Positions 1-7,947 of a stretch of DNA of 64,000 nt are shown one piece after another; within the stretch, counting starts at the first letter, position 1; the number at the start of each line of letters is the position of its first letter. The DNA is from Sphingobacterium corticibacterium (GTDB taxonomy: Bacteria; Bacteroidota; Bacteroidia; Sphingobacteriales; Sphingobacteriaceae). The stretch lies in the NCBI RefSeq assembly GCF_004208525.1, contig NZ_SGIT01000002.1, positions 1,426,001 through 1,490,000 on the forward strand, in the 5' to 3' direction. Both the position numbers and the translations under genes were made by a program. The notes under the pieces are model-generated. The model was not told the DNA's origin. It saw only the letters and a program-made list of their open reading frames with translations, and did no database searches.

Positions 1-619
1 CATTTATACGTTTCCCTTGGGAGGCTTCCTCCATTACTCTGGCAAGGTACTCAGAATGGTCTACTGCCGAAAGGTGATGAACACGCCTGGTGCCCCGATA
101 AAAATATTCTACATACCGGATCTCGTTAGCAAGCTTGTAAGCGCTGGTGTTACAAAAATATCGGAGGTGCGAACGCACGTCAGGCGATTTGCCCAGATCC
201 TGTGAAAGTGCACACAGATAGCTCATATCGAGCCGGGTGTGTCTTTTGTAGCATTTGTTTTCTTCTAGTAAGATATCGGTATGGCTGCCTAACTGTCCTA
301 CCGAACACCCCGCAAAGAGACCGAATGGTGTACAACGGGTTGACATGCGGCTTAGGTAACGCACCAGGGAATATCTAAGCTTTTCTTCCTCCTTTTTATT
401 TGGCAAACCACGTTCGAGGAATTTCAGCAGTTCTTCAAAAAGAACAGGAGAGGCTAGATAGATAGCCTCTTGGATGACTTTGTCGGCAAAAAACGTTTTA
501 AAAGATTCAGCAGAGGCGGAAATCTCAGCAAGATGACGAACAAAAGTACTGAACGGATATAAAGGACTTCTGAAAACAAACCGCTCAAATGGCCGGTATG
601 GATTAGTTGTTGGTCTCAT
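1..619 (-). CDS. Lantibiotic dehydratase (LanB), N-terminal part, cut by window edge
   Basis: About 206 codons are visible, starting at the ATG at 619-617 and running off the left edge, so the gene is incomplete here. The N-terminus reads RFVFRSPLYPFSTF, and near residue 90 there is a STRCTPFGLFAG segment. Both are characteristic of the N-terminal domain of class I lantibiotic dehydratases. In this family the enzyme glutamylates Ser/Thr of a precursor peptide from Glu-tRNA and then eliminates glutamate to give dehydroalanine/dehydrobutyrine. The start lies only 2 nt after the lanC stop, so the two are almost certainly co-transcribed. Whether the elimination domain is present, fused or split into a second gene (as I recall for pinensin-type Bacteroidota clusters) cannot be seen. 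Confidence 0.88.
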   Translation of the reverse strand, partial: MRPTTNPYRPFERFVFRSPLYPFSTFVRHLAEISASAESFKTFFADKVIQEAIYLASPVLFEELLKFLERGLPNKKEEEKLRYSLVRYLSRMSTRCTPFGLFAGCSVGQLGSHTDILLEENKCYKRHTRLDMSYLCALSQDLGKSPDVRSHLRYFCNTSAYKLANEIRYVEYFYRGTRRVHHLSAVDHSEYLARVMEEASQGKRIN

Positions 620-621
620 AA

Positions 622-1851
622 TTAACTAAGTAGAAAACATTCATCCCAGACAGGTTCGACATCACTTATGGCCGCAAGTAACACCAAGCCAATTCCCGAA
701 ATTCCCTGAAGCAAACCAAATTCGGACTTCCACCCTCCATAGGATTGTGGATACCAAGCCTTATAACCTGCCGGCCCATCCGGGAAGACAGCCTTTCTTA
801 GCATGTCGTCCAGCCAGTGAAGAGCAGATTCCTTAAAAACCGGATTTCCCGTGTACTGGTATAAGCGATTATAAATATGAGCGATACCTGCCGAACCATG
901 GCAAAAACCAGCGTCGACTACACGTTCTTTAAGCGCATTTTTACGGGTGGTGCTTTGTAATAATACACTCATGGCAATCTCTTCCCATTCTTGATTCCCA
1001 ACGATCCCCGATACCTGCAACAATATGTAAGCAAGCCCGAGATCTCCATAGCACCAGGCAAGCCTTCCACCATAAACAGGATGGTCATCCTCTGCTGAAA
1101 TCATCGAAGGAAAAAACGAACCGGTTTCATCAGGAACGGATAACTTATGGGACAACATATACGATACTGTTCGGGAGAGAAGGTCATTGACGTTTTCCTG
1201 TGCAATGCCCATTTGGTAGACCTTGCCCAAGAAGCTGATGATGCTCGTCATACCATGTGACAGACTCAGGTTATATACTGCTTTTTTACCTTCCCCTTCT
1301 TGCAGATTAAACATGGACAGCCACTTTAGGCCATCTTGATCTGCGATAGCAGCTTTTGCCAAACCTTCAACCAGTGCAGCGATGTAACCCGCAGAACGAG
1401 CAGTCCTTCGTTTCATAAAATACAGGCCTATACCGATGGCATTGTGAAGGTAATCATAACGGCTCTCACCGATGTCTTTTTCCATAACTGCGTACAACAA
1501 CGCATCGTCATCAGAAAACAATTCGTCAGCATCCCCATCTATAAATCCCGCATCGATTAAATGATTTACAGCCCACCGAAACCCGGCCATACCATTGCAT
1601 AGACTATATGTGGAGGGATCATTGGAGTGATACATATCAAAGTTGTCCAAAATGATAGAACTCGCCTTTTCAATATATTTTTCCTTTCCTATATATCTAC
1701 CATAGTGGTAAAACAGGAGCGCGGCGCCGGTGTTACCCTCGCCCAGTAAAGAATGATTCTTGTGCAACTTTTCTTTTTCAAGTGTACCGATGATCGTGTC
1801 CAGCTGTTTTTGATTTCCCTCCAGTAAGGGTTCCCATTTTTGTTTATTCAT
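622..1851 (-). CDS. Lanthionine synthetase C-like protein (LanC)
   Basis: A 409-aa protein of the LanC cyclase family. LanC adds precursor Cys thiols to dehydrated Ser/Thr to form (methyl)lanthionine rings, using a zinc ion in an alpha/alpha toroid. Visible signature residues are SHG (about 198-200), the zinc-ligand Cys in WCYGD (about C267) and the CHG pair in GFCHGSAGIAH (about C317-H318). The set is complete, so the enzyme looks active. Length is normal for a stand-alone cyclase. The ATG overlaps the stop of the upstream MG2-type gene by 4 nt (ATGA) and lanB follows after 2 nt, which indicates tight translational coupling across the three genes. Confidence 0.92.
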   Translation of the reverse strand: MNKQKWEPLLEGNQKQLDTIIGTLEKEKLHKNHSLLGEGNTGAALLFYHYGRYIGKEKYIEKASSIILDNFDMYHSNDPSTYSLCNGMAGFRWAVNHLIDAGFIDGDADELFSDDDALLYAVMEKDIGESRYDYLHNAIGIGLYFMKRRTARSAGYIAALVEGLAKAAIADQDGLKWLSMFNLQEGEGKKAVYNLSLSHGMTSIISFLGKVYQMGIAQENVNDLLSRTVSYMLSHKLSVPDETGSFFPSMISAEDDHPVYGGRLAWCYGDLGLAYILLQVSGIVGNQEWEEIAMSVLLQSTTRKNALKERVVDAGFCHGSAGIAHIYNRLYQYTGNPVFKESALHWLDDMLRKAVFPDGPAGYKAWYPQSYGGWKSEFGLLQGISGIGLVLLAAISDVEPVWDECFLLS

Positions 1852-4433
1852 TTTATTATCACTTTAAAATGTCCGGTGCCCACCAGTGGGGCCAGTGTGT
1901 TCACGTCCAGTCCCTGTGCCACGATTTCGAAATCCCCGGTTACGTCCGAGGTGAAGAAACTGAACGTGGCTGTGCCATCCCTGTCCGTAACGATGTTGGG
2001 GTTCCAGTAAACGGTGGAGCGCATGTCGAGTTCAGTGGTGGGATATGTTTCATAATCCAGAAGGGGAAACTCCTCCGGGATGGTGATGTTCCTGATATAG
2101 TTGATGTCTCGGTAACGGCCGCAGCCGAGGTACATGACGGTTCTGGGTTCACCGTAAGGGGTGCTCGCCCACGGATGGGTCCATCCTTTGACTAACTTCA
2201 TTACATGTTTGCCGTGAAAACTGTAGCTGTGTTCACGAATAATATCCTCATACTCCTCACATTTCGTCTTTTTGAGCGTTCTCTTCACCACTTTTTCTTT
2301 TCGTCCTATTACAATCTCTTCCAGCCGGTTTATTCCCCGGAAATCGAATGCTGATGTTGTCGGGCTTTTGACAATAGCGAAGCTGTTCATTGCTTTTGGT
2401 AGACGAAGGTGCCCACCCCGTACCACTGTACTGTCAAACCCGATATCGGGATCCTGCCATTCCACTAGATAATGGAATCGCCATGATGCATTGTGGATAG
2501 CGGGAATCTTTATTTCCCATTCTTGGCCCTGTCGCGACAGCAGCAGACTGTCCGGTACGAAGAATGTGCCGGACTCTGGGTCGACCTCGACGGTCATTGT
2601 CCTGAATACCGGACCGGCATCTATTTTCCCGAGGTTAAATCCTCGCAGTGACCGTAGGTCAACCTCCTTCGCTTTGACATTTTGCTTTGTGGGCTCAAAA
2701 AGCAAGAGTTTCGGGAATTGTCGAGGCGCCACCACTGCTCCGGTAGTCCCACCCCTATCCGGTACATACACAGAAGCATTGCTAGGTGTATATACGCAGA
2801 TACTGCCCCATTTGCTGTACTGCCACAGCCTGCCCAGCAGCAGGCCGTCCGGCATGTCAGATCCTGCGGCATAAAACCTTTGCCGCAACGGCCGGGCAAA
2901 TCCGGCATAGTAAGCCTGTTGCCGGATGCTGCGAAAGGCCGTACTGTCCCGTCGGTTCCTTTCGGTGGCAGTCACCGAAAGGTTGGCAACAGCCGGGTTT
3001 CCCGCGGCATCCGTAACGCGGACCGTGACAGTTACTTTCTTCTTTGTCCCATAGCCCTGTTGGTCCGTCGAGATGCCTACCCGATAATCATCCTGCTCCT
3101 TATTCATAAACAGCCGCTCGGCCCACGGTCTGTTATTCCCGTCGAATACCGCCAGGCTCAGGATGCCCTTTGGAAAATCCGCGGTAGGTACCCTGACGAT
3201 TGCCGAATCTCCGGGTATGACGGCTACGGGTGCGTTCCATAGGATATTCCCCCTCGACCTCAGCACAAGCAGCGCATTGCCCGGTGTGCCGCGGTTGTGT
3301 ACAACGGCGCTGACGCCGGTGCTATCCCGGTAGACCTTCAGGCTGTATCCTTCAGGCTGATCGGCAGGGGGGACTTCAAATGTCTTCCGGCCCCGGCCAT
3401 CGGGTGTCCGGACAACGTACCGTACACCCGTGGCGTCGGGAAGTTCGACGGTGCCAATACCCCGGCGGCCGGTATGTAGGCCTGTGATAAGGTTGTTCCC
3501 TTCCTTCACCTGAATATCGGTTTCCACGGGATTGCCATGGATGTCCAGCACCTCTATGGCGACGCGTCCACCCGGCACAAACCTGCCGCCTTCGGGGTAA
3601 CAGTTCACCGTCAGGGGGTTTCCCCGGTGCGGCAGGTTCAGCGATAGTTCGGCATAATCGCTGCCCCTGGTGAACAGCAGCTTAACCTCCAGCGACTGGT
3701 TGTCCGAAAGGTCCGGATATGTGAAATCCAGGAAGGCCTCCCCGAAGATGTTGGTCGTCACCCTGCCGTATTTAATCTCCTTCCCCGCAGAAAGCAACTG
3801 GTATTCACCTTTTATACCTGCTGCAGGGGAACCGAAATCCCTGACAACGGCTTTTACCCGGACTTTTCCGTTCTTTTCCAGCTGTGCCATTTCGGTCACC
3901 TCCGCACTGGCCTCCAGCCGCCTTCCCGTGCTCCGGCTGATCCGGATCGGCTGCACGAATACGTTCGTATCCCCCACGGCAACCATACGGTCCGTATAGG
4001 CGTATAGCAGATAATTACCCTCCAGCAGCGTCCTCGGTGGATCGAAAAAAAGTCTATTGGATCCGAATATATACCTCTTGCCAGGTTTGGACAGCCCGAT
4101 GTTCCCATGTGCCCGTATGTCGTAAACAGGAAACTGAGCATTATGCCTCTCTATCCGGCATTCGTCAACAATACGTATATAGAGAATCTTTGCTTTCTGG
4201 GAGGTGTCGCCCAACAGATAGGCCTTGAACCATATCGTCTCCTCAGGCGAGTAGATGTTTTTGTCCAGATGCAGGTACAGATTGCTACTTGGGAGCTCCC
4301 TCGTATAGACGGAGAGCTGTTTCCGCAGCTTTGAAACAGCAGATGGAACATTATCCCCATCCTGCGCATTTAAGGAGGGGCTAAGAAGAATCAGCCAAAG
4401 TAATGAATAGATAAACCTTATTGTTGACATCAT
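1848..4433 (-). CDS. Large exported MG2/macroglobulin-like envelope protein in the lanthipeptide operon
   Basis: The open frame extends to 4610, but I place the start at the tandem ATGs at 4433/4430, directly before a signal peptide (IRFIYSLLWLILLSPSLNAQ). This gives about 861 residues. After the signal, LHLDKNIYSPEETIWFKAYLLG is typical of MG2-type domains in Bacteroidota exported proteins. The C-terminus (STVYWNPNIVTDRDGTATF) matches the usual end of that family. Such proteins are often encoded beside TonB-dependent transport genes, but their exact role is not known to me. Here the gene sits between the precursor and lanC and overlaps lanC by 4 nt. Its DNA is clearly richer in G+C than its neighbours: one 60-nt line at 3361 counts 39 G+C, against 28 at 5101. 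That suggests a different recent history. A role in export of, or self-protection from, the peptide is inference. Confidence 0.75.
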   Translation of the reverse strand: MMSTIRFIYSLLWLILLSPSLNAQDGDNVPSAVSKLRKQLSVYTRELPSSNLYLHLDKNIYSPEETIWFKAYLLGDTSQKAKILYIRIVDECRIERHNAQFPVYDIRAHGNIGLSKPGKRYIFGSNRLFFDPPRTLLEGNYLLYAYTDRMVAVGDTNVFVQPIRISRSTGRRLEASAEVTEMAQLEKNGKVRVKAVVRDFGSPAAGIKGEYQLLSAGKEIKYGRVTTNIFGEAFLDFTYPDLSDNQSLEVKLLFTRGSDYAELSLNLPHRGNPLTVNCYPEGGRFVPGGRVAIEVLDIHGNPVETDIQVKEGNNLITGLHTGRRGIGTVELPDATGVRYVVRTPDGRGRKTFEVPPADQPEGYSLKVYRDSTGVSAVVHNRGTPGNALLVLRSRGNILWNAPVAVIPGDSAIVRVPTADFPKGILSLAVFDGNNRPWAERLFMNKEQDDYRVGISTDQQGYGTKKKVTVTVRVTDAAGNPAVANLSVTATERNRRDSTAFRSIRQQAYYAGFARPLRQRFYAAGSDMPDGLLLGRLWQYSKWGSICVYTPSNASVYVPDRGGTTGAVVAPRQFPKLLLFEPTKQNVKAKEVDLRSLRGFNLGKIDAGPVFRTMTVEVDPESGTFFVPDSLLLSRQGQEWEIKIPAIHNASWRFHYLVEWQDPDIGFDSTVVRGGHLRLPKAMNSFAIVKSPTTSAFDFRGINRLEEIVIGRKEKVVKRTLKKTKCEEYEDIIREHSYSFHGKHVMKLVKGWTHPWASTPYGEPRTVMYLGCGRYRDINYIRNITIPEEFPLLDYETYPTTELDMRSTVYWNPNIVTDRDGTATFSFFTSDVTGDFEIVAQGLDVNTLAPLVGTGHFKVIIK

Positions 4434-4504
4434 ATCGCTGATGGGTTGTTGACTTACAATATAGCGGTACACAGCCCGATAGGTCCATGTACCGCCACCA
4501 CTAA

Positions 4505-4804
4505 TTAGCACACCGTGCCGCAAACAGTATAGGGTCCGTCGCTGAGTGGAGGACAGCCATAATCGGTCTGACATCCGCTGCAGGTAGCTCCCAAACCTGT
4601 ATTGGCACATATTGCCGGATTATCGGTATAACCATAACACGCATCCGTACATGCATTGGAGCAATTATCCCAACTACCTCCGGGAGGGCAGCCTTCATGG
4701 ATTAGAGTTTGACAGCCATCGGTGATTCCCCCACCCACAATTTGTCCTGCTTCTTCCCTTGTTAAATTAGAAATAACGGTTTTGTTTAATTTTAACTTTT
4801 TCAT
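4505..4804 (-). CDS. Class I lanthipeptide precursor with GG leader and 11-Cys core (LanA-like)
   Basis: A 99-aa peptide. Its leader MKKLKLNKTVISNLTREEAG resembles the Bacteroidota class I lanthipeptide/GG-precursor leader. A Gly triplet at residues 24-26 marks a probable processing site. The remaining about 74 residues contain 11 Cys and 13 Ser/Thr, many of them close together (CSNACTDAC, ATCSGC), and end in CGTVC. That is what a dehydratase/cyclase pair needs as substrate. The core is long for a lanthipeptide. It is encoded upstream of the MG2 gene, lanC and lanB on the same strand. No dedicated peptidase or ABC exporter is visible in the window. How many rings form, and whether disulfides or sugars are also present, cannot be read from sequence. 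Confidence 0.87.
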   Translation of the reverse strand: MKKLKLNKTVISNLTREEAGQIVGGGITDGCQTLIHEGCPPGGSWDNCSNACTDACYGYTDNPAICANTGLGATCSGCQTDYGCPPLSDGPYTVCGTVC

Positions 4805-4858
4805 TTTTTAGGAAATTAACGGCCAATGCCGTATTTTCGAAACTTAATTAATTCTACC

Positions 4859-4901
4859 GCCCGTTGAAAAACGGGCTCTTTGCAGGCGCCCCCTTGGGGC
4901 G
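4859..4901 (-). promoter_or_regulatory. Two tandem hairpins in the leader of the lanthipeptide precursor
   Basis: In the 163-nt gap before the precursor gene there are two strong inverted repeats. GCCCGTT/AACGGGC has a 4-nt loop (4859-4876) and CGCCCC/GGGGCG has a 3-nt loop (4887-4901). Neither is followed by a clear U-run on the minus strand, so a simple terminator is doubtful. They could attenuate or stabilise the message and let the small precursor be made in excess over the upstream sugar genes. A weak promoter-like TAAGTTTC lies closer to the start (4846-4839, minus). Confidence 0.4.
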
Positions 4902-4967
4902 TCTGTTATTATGTTCATACTTTTTCCGGTCTGTACATCCTCCTTTTTTTACTGGTTTTAATAATAT

Positions 4968-6341
4968 TCACGTTTTTAATGTGCTCAAAAATCCAATGAC
5001 GTTAGACACTGTACGACCCCCTCCTGCCGTAAAGTAATCCTGCTTCACTTTCCTGATAGTTGCTTTCATGCCGTCTACACGACTTGGATCATTGATCAGA
5101 TTATCCATTTTCATTATAGCTTCTTCCAGGGAATTTGCGTGGACGCCCACGCCCTCTTTCTCAAGGCTCGGCGTGTAGGTCCGGTTAAAGACAAACGGCA
5201 CGGATTCGTGGATAATACTTTCAAATGCGATCGAAGAAAATATGGAAACGCAGATTTCCGAAATTCTGAAGACCTCATCAAGAGCCATATCGCTTACAAG
5301 TCTTACGTTGGGATAGTCAATGATCGCACTGCGGTCATGCAATCCGAGCAGACATTCGGGGTGCTCCCTGATGTAAATGTTCCGATGAGGAAATGCCGTT
5401 GCACAATATTTCATAAATGCTAACAGTTCATTTATGTGACTTCTATCCATGACTACCACTGGCGGGGAAAGAAAAAAAGTGATGCCTGTATCCTCTTTGG
5501 CCGATCCTGTTTTATACAGATAGCCAACGTCGATAAAGCATGTGTTGGATGGACCTTCTTCCCAAAGCGCATTGAATTTCCTGCCCCAGGTCAGAAAGTA
5601 ATCGTAATTCATGTTTCTCCACAGGGCCGTAAGGAACAGAGGCCAGCCCTGCTGGATGCATACGGACGGGATGGACTTCGTTTTACATAACTGTGCCAAT
5701 ATTTCCATATCTTCATGGCACCCTTCCAGAATGACCACATAGGTGGGTGACAAACTGTCTAACAGTATCTCAAACGTATTTGCAAACCAAAACAGTTTAC
5801 TGAACCAGGTTTGCAAATAGTTGTTTTGGACACAGACCTCATCGCAGATGAGATCATATTCCACAACATAAACATTCTCGCCAATTGCCAAACCATCAGG
5901 CACAGCATATCCCGCTAGCAAAACGACTTCCTCTTTGATATGTCTGAGGAGAGGGACCAGGTACATCAGCTGCCTGTGGTTTATGCAGTAAAAAACGGGT
6001 TTGGAACGATATTCCTGCAACAAGGTAGCTTTACTATATACAATATGACCAGGGGTCAGCTGTCGACAGTCAACCTGTTGTGATGATAACACTCCGAATT
6101 CTCTCTTCCAGACTTCCAAAGTGGCAGCTGACGTGGGGATCCCGGATTTCCGCTGGCTATTGTAATGGAAACGTGAGCTGCTGTACATCAGTTTGAACCA
6201 TAGGTAATTCACAGCGGCCTTCTCTAGGCCGGTACCGTTAACAAAAAATGCTGCAGGTTCCTTCTCCTTTACCTGGGCGATAAATTCATCAATCATTTTT
6301 TCAGATTGTTCCAGGTATTCCCAATAGAAATCGCGGTCCAT
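4968..6341 (-). CDS. GT-B-like glycosyltransferase of surface-polysaccharide type
   Basis: A 457-aa soluble protein without a signal peptide. The C-terminal half has features of GT-B fold enzymes of the CDP-glycerol/capsule/polysialyltransferase-like kind: YIREHPE (near residue 335), then a SIFSSIAFESIIHESVPFVF segment resembling the nucleotide-sugar binding helix. The N-terminal half is not recognisable to me. It lies 16 nt downstream of a CMP-nonulosonate-type cytidylyltransferase, so a CMP-activated acidic sugar is the likely donor. The acceptor is unknown. Because the next gene on the strand is the lanthipeptide precursor, a peptide acceptor is an attractive but unproven idea; a cell-surface glycan is the alternative. 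Confidence 0.6.
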   Translation of the reverse strand: MDRDFYWEYLEQSEKMIDEFIAQVKEKEPAAFFVNGTGLEKAAVNYLWFKLMYSSSRFHYNSQRKSGIPTSAATLEVWKREFGVLSSQQVDCRQLTPGHIVYSKATLLQEYRSKPVFYCINHRQLMYLVPLLRHIKEEVVLLAGYAVPDGLAIGENVYVVEYDLICDEVCVQNNYLQTWFSKLFWFANTFEILLDSLSPTYVVILEGCHEDMEILAQLCKTKSIPSVCIQQGWPLFLTALWRNMNYDYFLTWGRKFNALWEEGPSNTCFIDVGYLYKTGSAKEDTGITFFLSPPVVVMDRSHINELLAFMKYCATAFPHRNIYIREHPECLLGLHDRSAIIDYPNVRLVSDMALDEVFRISEICVSIFSSIAFESIIHESVPFVFNRTYTPSLEKEGVGVHANSLEEAIMKMDNLINDPSRVDGMKATIRKVKQDYFTAGGGRTVSNVIGFLSTLKT

Positions 6342-6357
6342 ATGGTCAGGTTTTTTT

Positions 6358-7080
6358 CTAATCGGTAGACTGTCCAGTTAACAATAATTTATATTTCAAT
6401 TCTGCTATTTTCCAGTCTTCCTCATTGTCAATATCATGGACTTCGGATTCGGGGATTTCGAAAGGGATGGTTGAATCCAGAAACAATTTTTTTTGCCTTA
6501 GAAGAGCCTGTGTCCGGAAGAAATAAAATTGGCCGCAGTCATGGTAGAAGACAGGAAGATCCTGAGACCGCTCGTTCAGGTATTTAGGCCAGGCCATTGT
6601 TAGTAAGCCGTTCTCTATTGTCAGGGATCGCAAAACGGGATAACTGAAACGAACAATAGGGACTAGTGCATCCGCCGTACTATTATACAGTTTACGATAA
6701 CCTTCCCTGATCTTTATCGCATTAACAAATGGTCCAGGATAAATACAACATCCATACGTAAACAGTTGTTTACGTTCGCCATAACACATTAAGACTTCCT
6801 CGACTACACTGTAAGTTGTAGCTTGGTCATGTGATGTGGCCGGTGATCTCAGAAACGGGACCTTTGCCCCCAAAGAAACGGCCATCTGAGCAATTTCAGC
6901 ATTATCGGTTGAAACCATCACTTCGTCGAAAACACCTGCTTCTAAAGCAGCGGTTATTGAATAGCCAATAAGCGGGACATCGAGAAATTTTCTGATATTT
7001 TTTCCTGGAATCCGTTTGCTTCCACCCCTAGCTGCTATAATGGCTACGCACTTGTTGGTGATGTCCTGATATTGCGGCAT
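6358..7080 (-). CDS. pseF: CMP-nonulosonate synthetase, PseF-like (acylneuraminate/pseudaminate cytidylyltransferase)
   Basis: About 240 aa. The frame could start at a TTG at 7110, but I prefer the ATG at 7080-7078, which leaves a normal-length N-terminus before the nucleotide-binding motif IAARGGSKRIPGKN. Further family features are the VSTDN segment and the C-terminal ESEVHDIDNEEDW typical of this cytidylyltransferase family. The enzyme class transfers CMP from CTP to a nine-carbon acidic sugar such as pseudaminic or neuraminic acid. No genes for making that sugar are in the window, so it must be made elsewhere or the substrate is another keto-sugar acid. It is the first recognised gene of the lanthipeptide-linked run. 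A 6-bp hairpin (CCCCTA/TAGGGG, 7111-7125) lies just upstream. Confidence 0.8.
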   Translation of the reverse strand: MPQYQDITNKCVAIIAARGGSKRIPGKNIRKFLDVPLIGYSITAALEAGVFDEVMVSTDNAEIAQMAVSLGAKVPFLRSPATSHDQATTYSVVEEVLMCYGERKQLFTYGCCIYPGPFVNAIKIREGYRKLYNSTADALVPIVRFSYPVLRSLTIENGLLTMAWPKYLNERSQDLPVFYHDCGQFYFFRTQALLRQKKLFLDSTIPFEIPESEVHDIDNEEDWKIAELKYKLLLTGQSTD

Positions 7081-7484
7081 ATCAATTGGTGTTAATTGTT
7101 TAATTATCAACCCCTAAGATAGGGGAATCGTTTTAGATCAGATGGTACTACTTTTTCGGATTATAATATTATTGTACAGACATTGTATGATCGGCTAACG
7201 CTACATCACAGTAAAAGTAGAACAGCCGTGAGAGTAGACCAAAATCCGTATCTACCTTTATCCGTATGTCGTTGGGATAGATAACCTCAATATCGCTATT
7301 TCTGTCAGAATTATCGATGCCAGTCTGCTACCAATGACAAAGTCGATGAGCTCATGGTAACCGCTGCAACGATCATCGGTGCCATGACAGACAATAGGAA
7401 ACACTGGTTTACTACGCAAAACAAACCCCGGAAAGACTCTCTCTCCGGGGTTCTGGCAAAACAACAAACTAGCAACAATTAATA
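7081..7484. other. Intergenic stretch between lanthipeptide operon and small-peptide cassette
   Basis: About 400 bases. They hold the hairpin at 7111-7125 next to pseF and the terminator of the cassette at 7424-7452. The part in between (about 7130-7420) has a short open frame on the minus strand (7258-7467), but this runs through the terminator and resembles nothing known to me. I see no convincing gene or tRNA there. Confidence 0.5.
7424..7452 (-). terminator. Intrinsic terminator of the DUF5675/small-peptide cassette
   Basis: AACCCCGGA and TCCGGGGTT form a perfect 9-bp GC-rich stem with an 11-nt loop. On the minus strand the stem is followed by TGTTTTG. It lies about 30 nt beyond the stop of the last small gene, so it fits the 3' end of the 9122-to-7485 transcript. 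Confidence 0.7.
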
Positions 7485-7655
7485 TTAATATCTTCGTCGC
7501 TTACGATCTAAAAGTCGACTGACACCATAACTTACCAATGCGCCCACCGCAGCAAGCAAAATGGTCTGCAATAAGTTGCTCCAGTCGAAGCTGTTCCAGA
7601 CAGAACAAATAGTACCACCTAACGTGCCTGCTTGTGTATTACTTAATACCCTCAT
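7485..7655 (-). CDS. Small cationic hydrophobic peptide with GG-like N-terminus (bacteriocin- or holin-like)
   Basis: 56 aa starting at the ATG 7655-7653. An AGGAGG-type ribosome-binding site sits a few bases upstream, unusual in Bacteroidota, where Shine-Dalgarno signals are weak. The N-terminus MRVLSNTQAGTLGG looks like a short double-glycine leader. It is followed by a hydrophobic stretch of about 20 residues (LLQTILLAAVGALVSYGV) and a strongly basic tail, RLLDRKRRRY. Its start overlaps the end of the upstream small gene by 17 nt, so translation is probably coupled. A secreted bacteriocin-like peptide or a one-helix holin would both fit. I cannot assign a family. Confidence 0.6.
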   Translation of the reverse strand: MRVLSNTQAGTLGGTICSVWNSFDWSNLLQTILLAAVGALVSYGVSRLLDRKRRRY

Positions 7656-7836
7656 CGCTTTCCTCCTTTCCGTCTGTTTGATGCGGTTTTTCCTCCTCCT
7701 TTTCGAGCACCTGTTCGATAATGCCCAAACCCACAGCAATGTATCTTAAAACGTTCATTGCCTTTCCCGGCAATTTTATGGGTGCCAGCAATACCACCTG
7801 TACTGCCTGGCTGATCTTTTTGATTATTTTATGCAT
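7639..7836 (-). CDS. Small amphipathic protein of unknown function
   Basis: 65 aa from the ATG at 7836-7834 (the open frame runs back to 7914). The first 25 residues, MHKIIKKISQAVQVVLLAPIK, form a basic amphipathic or membrane-binding helix. A second hydrophobic stretch follows (VLRYIAVGLGIIEQVL) and the tail is very acidic and lysine-rich. The 3' end overlaps the next small gene by 17 nt. It is the third gene of the cassette that starts at 9122. The layout of two membrane-active small proteins after a DUF5675 protein is reminiscent of lysis or peptide-toxin modules, but this is inference. Confidence 0.55.
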   Translation of the reverse strand: MHKIIKKISQAVQVVLLAPIKLPGKAMNVLRYIAVGLGIIEQVLEKEEEKPHQTDGKEESDEGIK

Positions 7837-7947
7837 GATTACATAGATTAAAAAGATGAATTGATTATTGTGATGGATATGATTTTTATAGAAATTCTGT
7901 AAAGAGGCTGACACATAGGCCAGCCCCTACATTACAATCATCACCAA

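Noticed and set aside
2682..3242. 186-aa open frame on the plus strand inside the MG2-type gene
   Set aside because: It lies antisense to a clear coding sequence in a GC-rich stretch where stop codons are rare; its sequence is low in normal protein pattern.
4859..4901. Reading the tandem hairpins as a simple rho-independent terminator
   Set aside because: No U run follows either stem in the direction of transcription, and the genes on both sides run the same way.
7258..7467. 69-aa minus-strand frame after the small-peptide cassette
   Set aside because: It begins within the terminator region, has no recognisable sequence and no usual start context.
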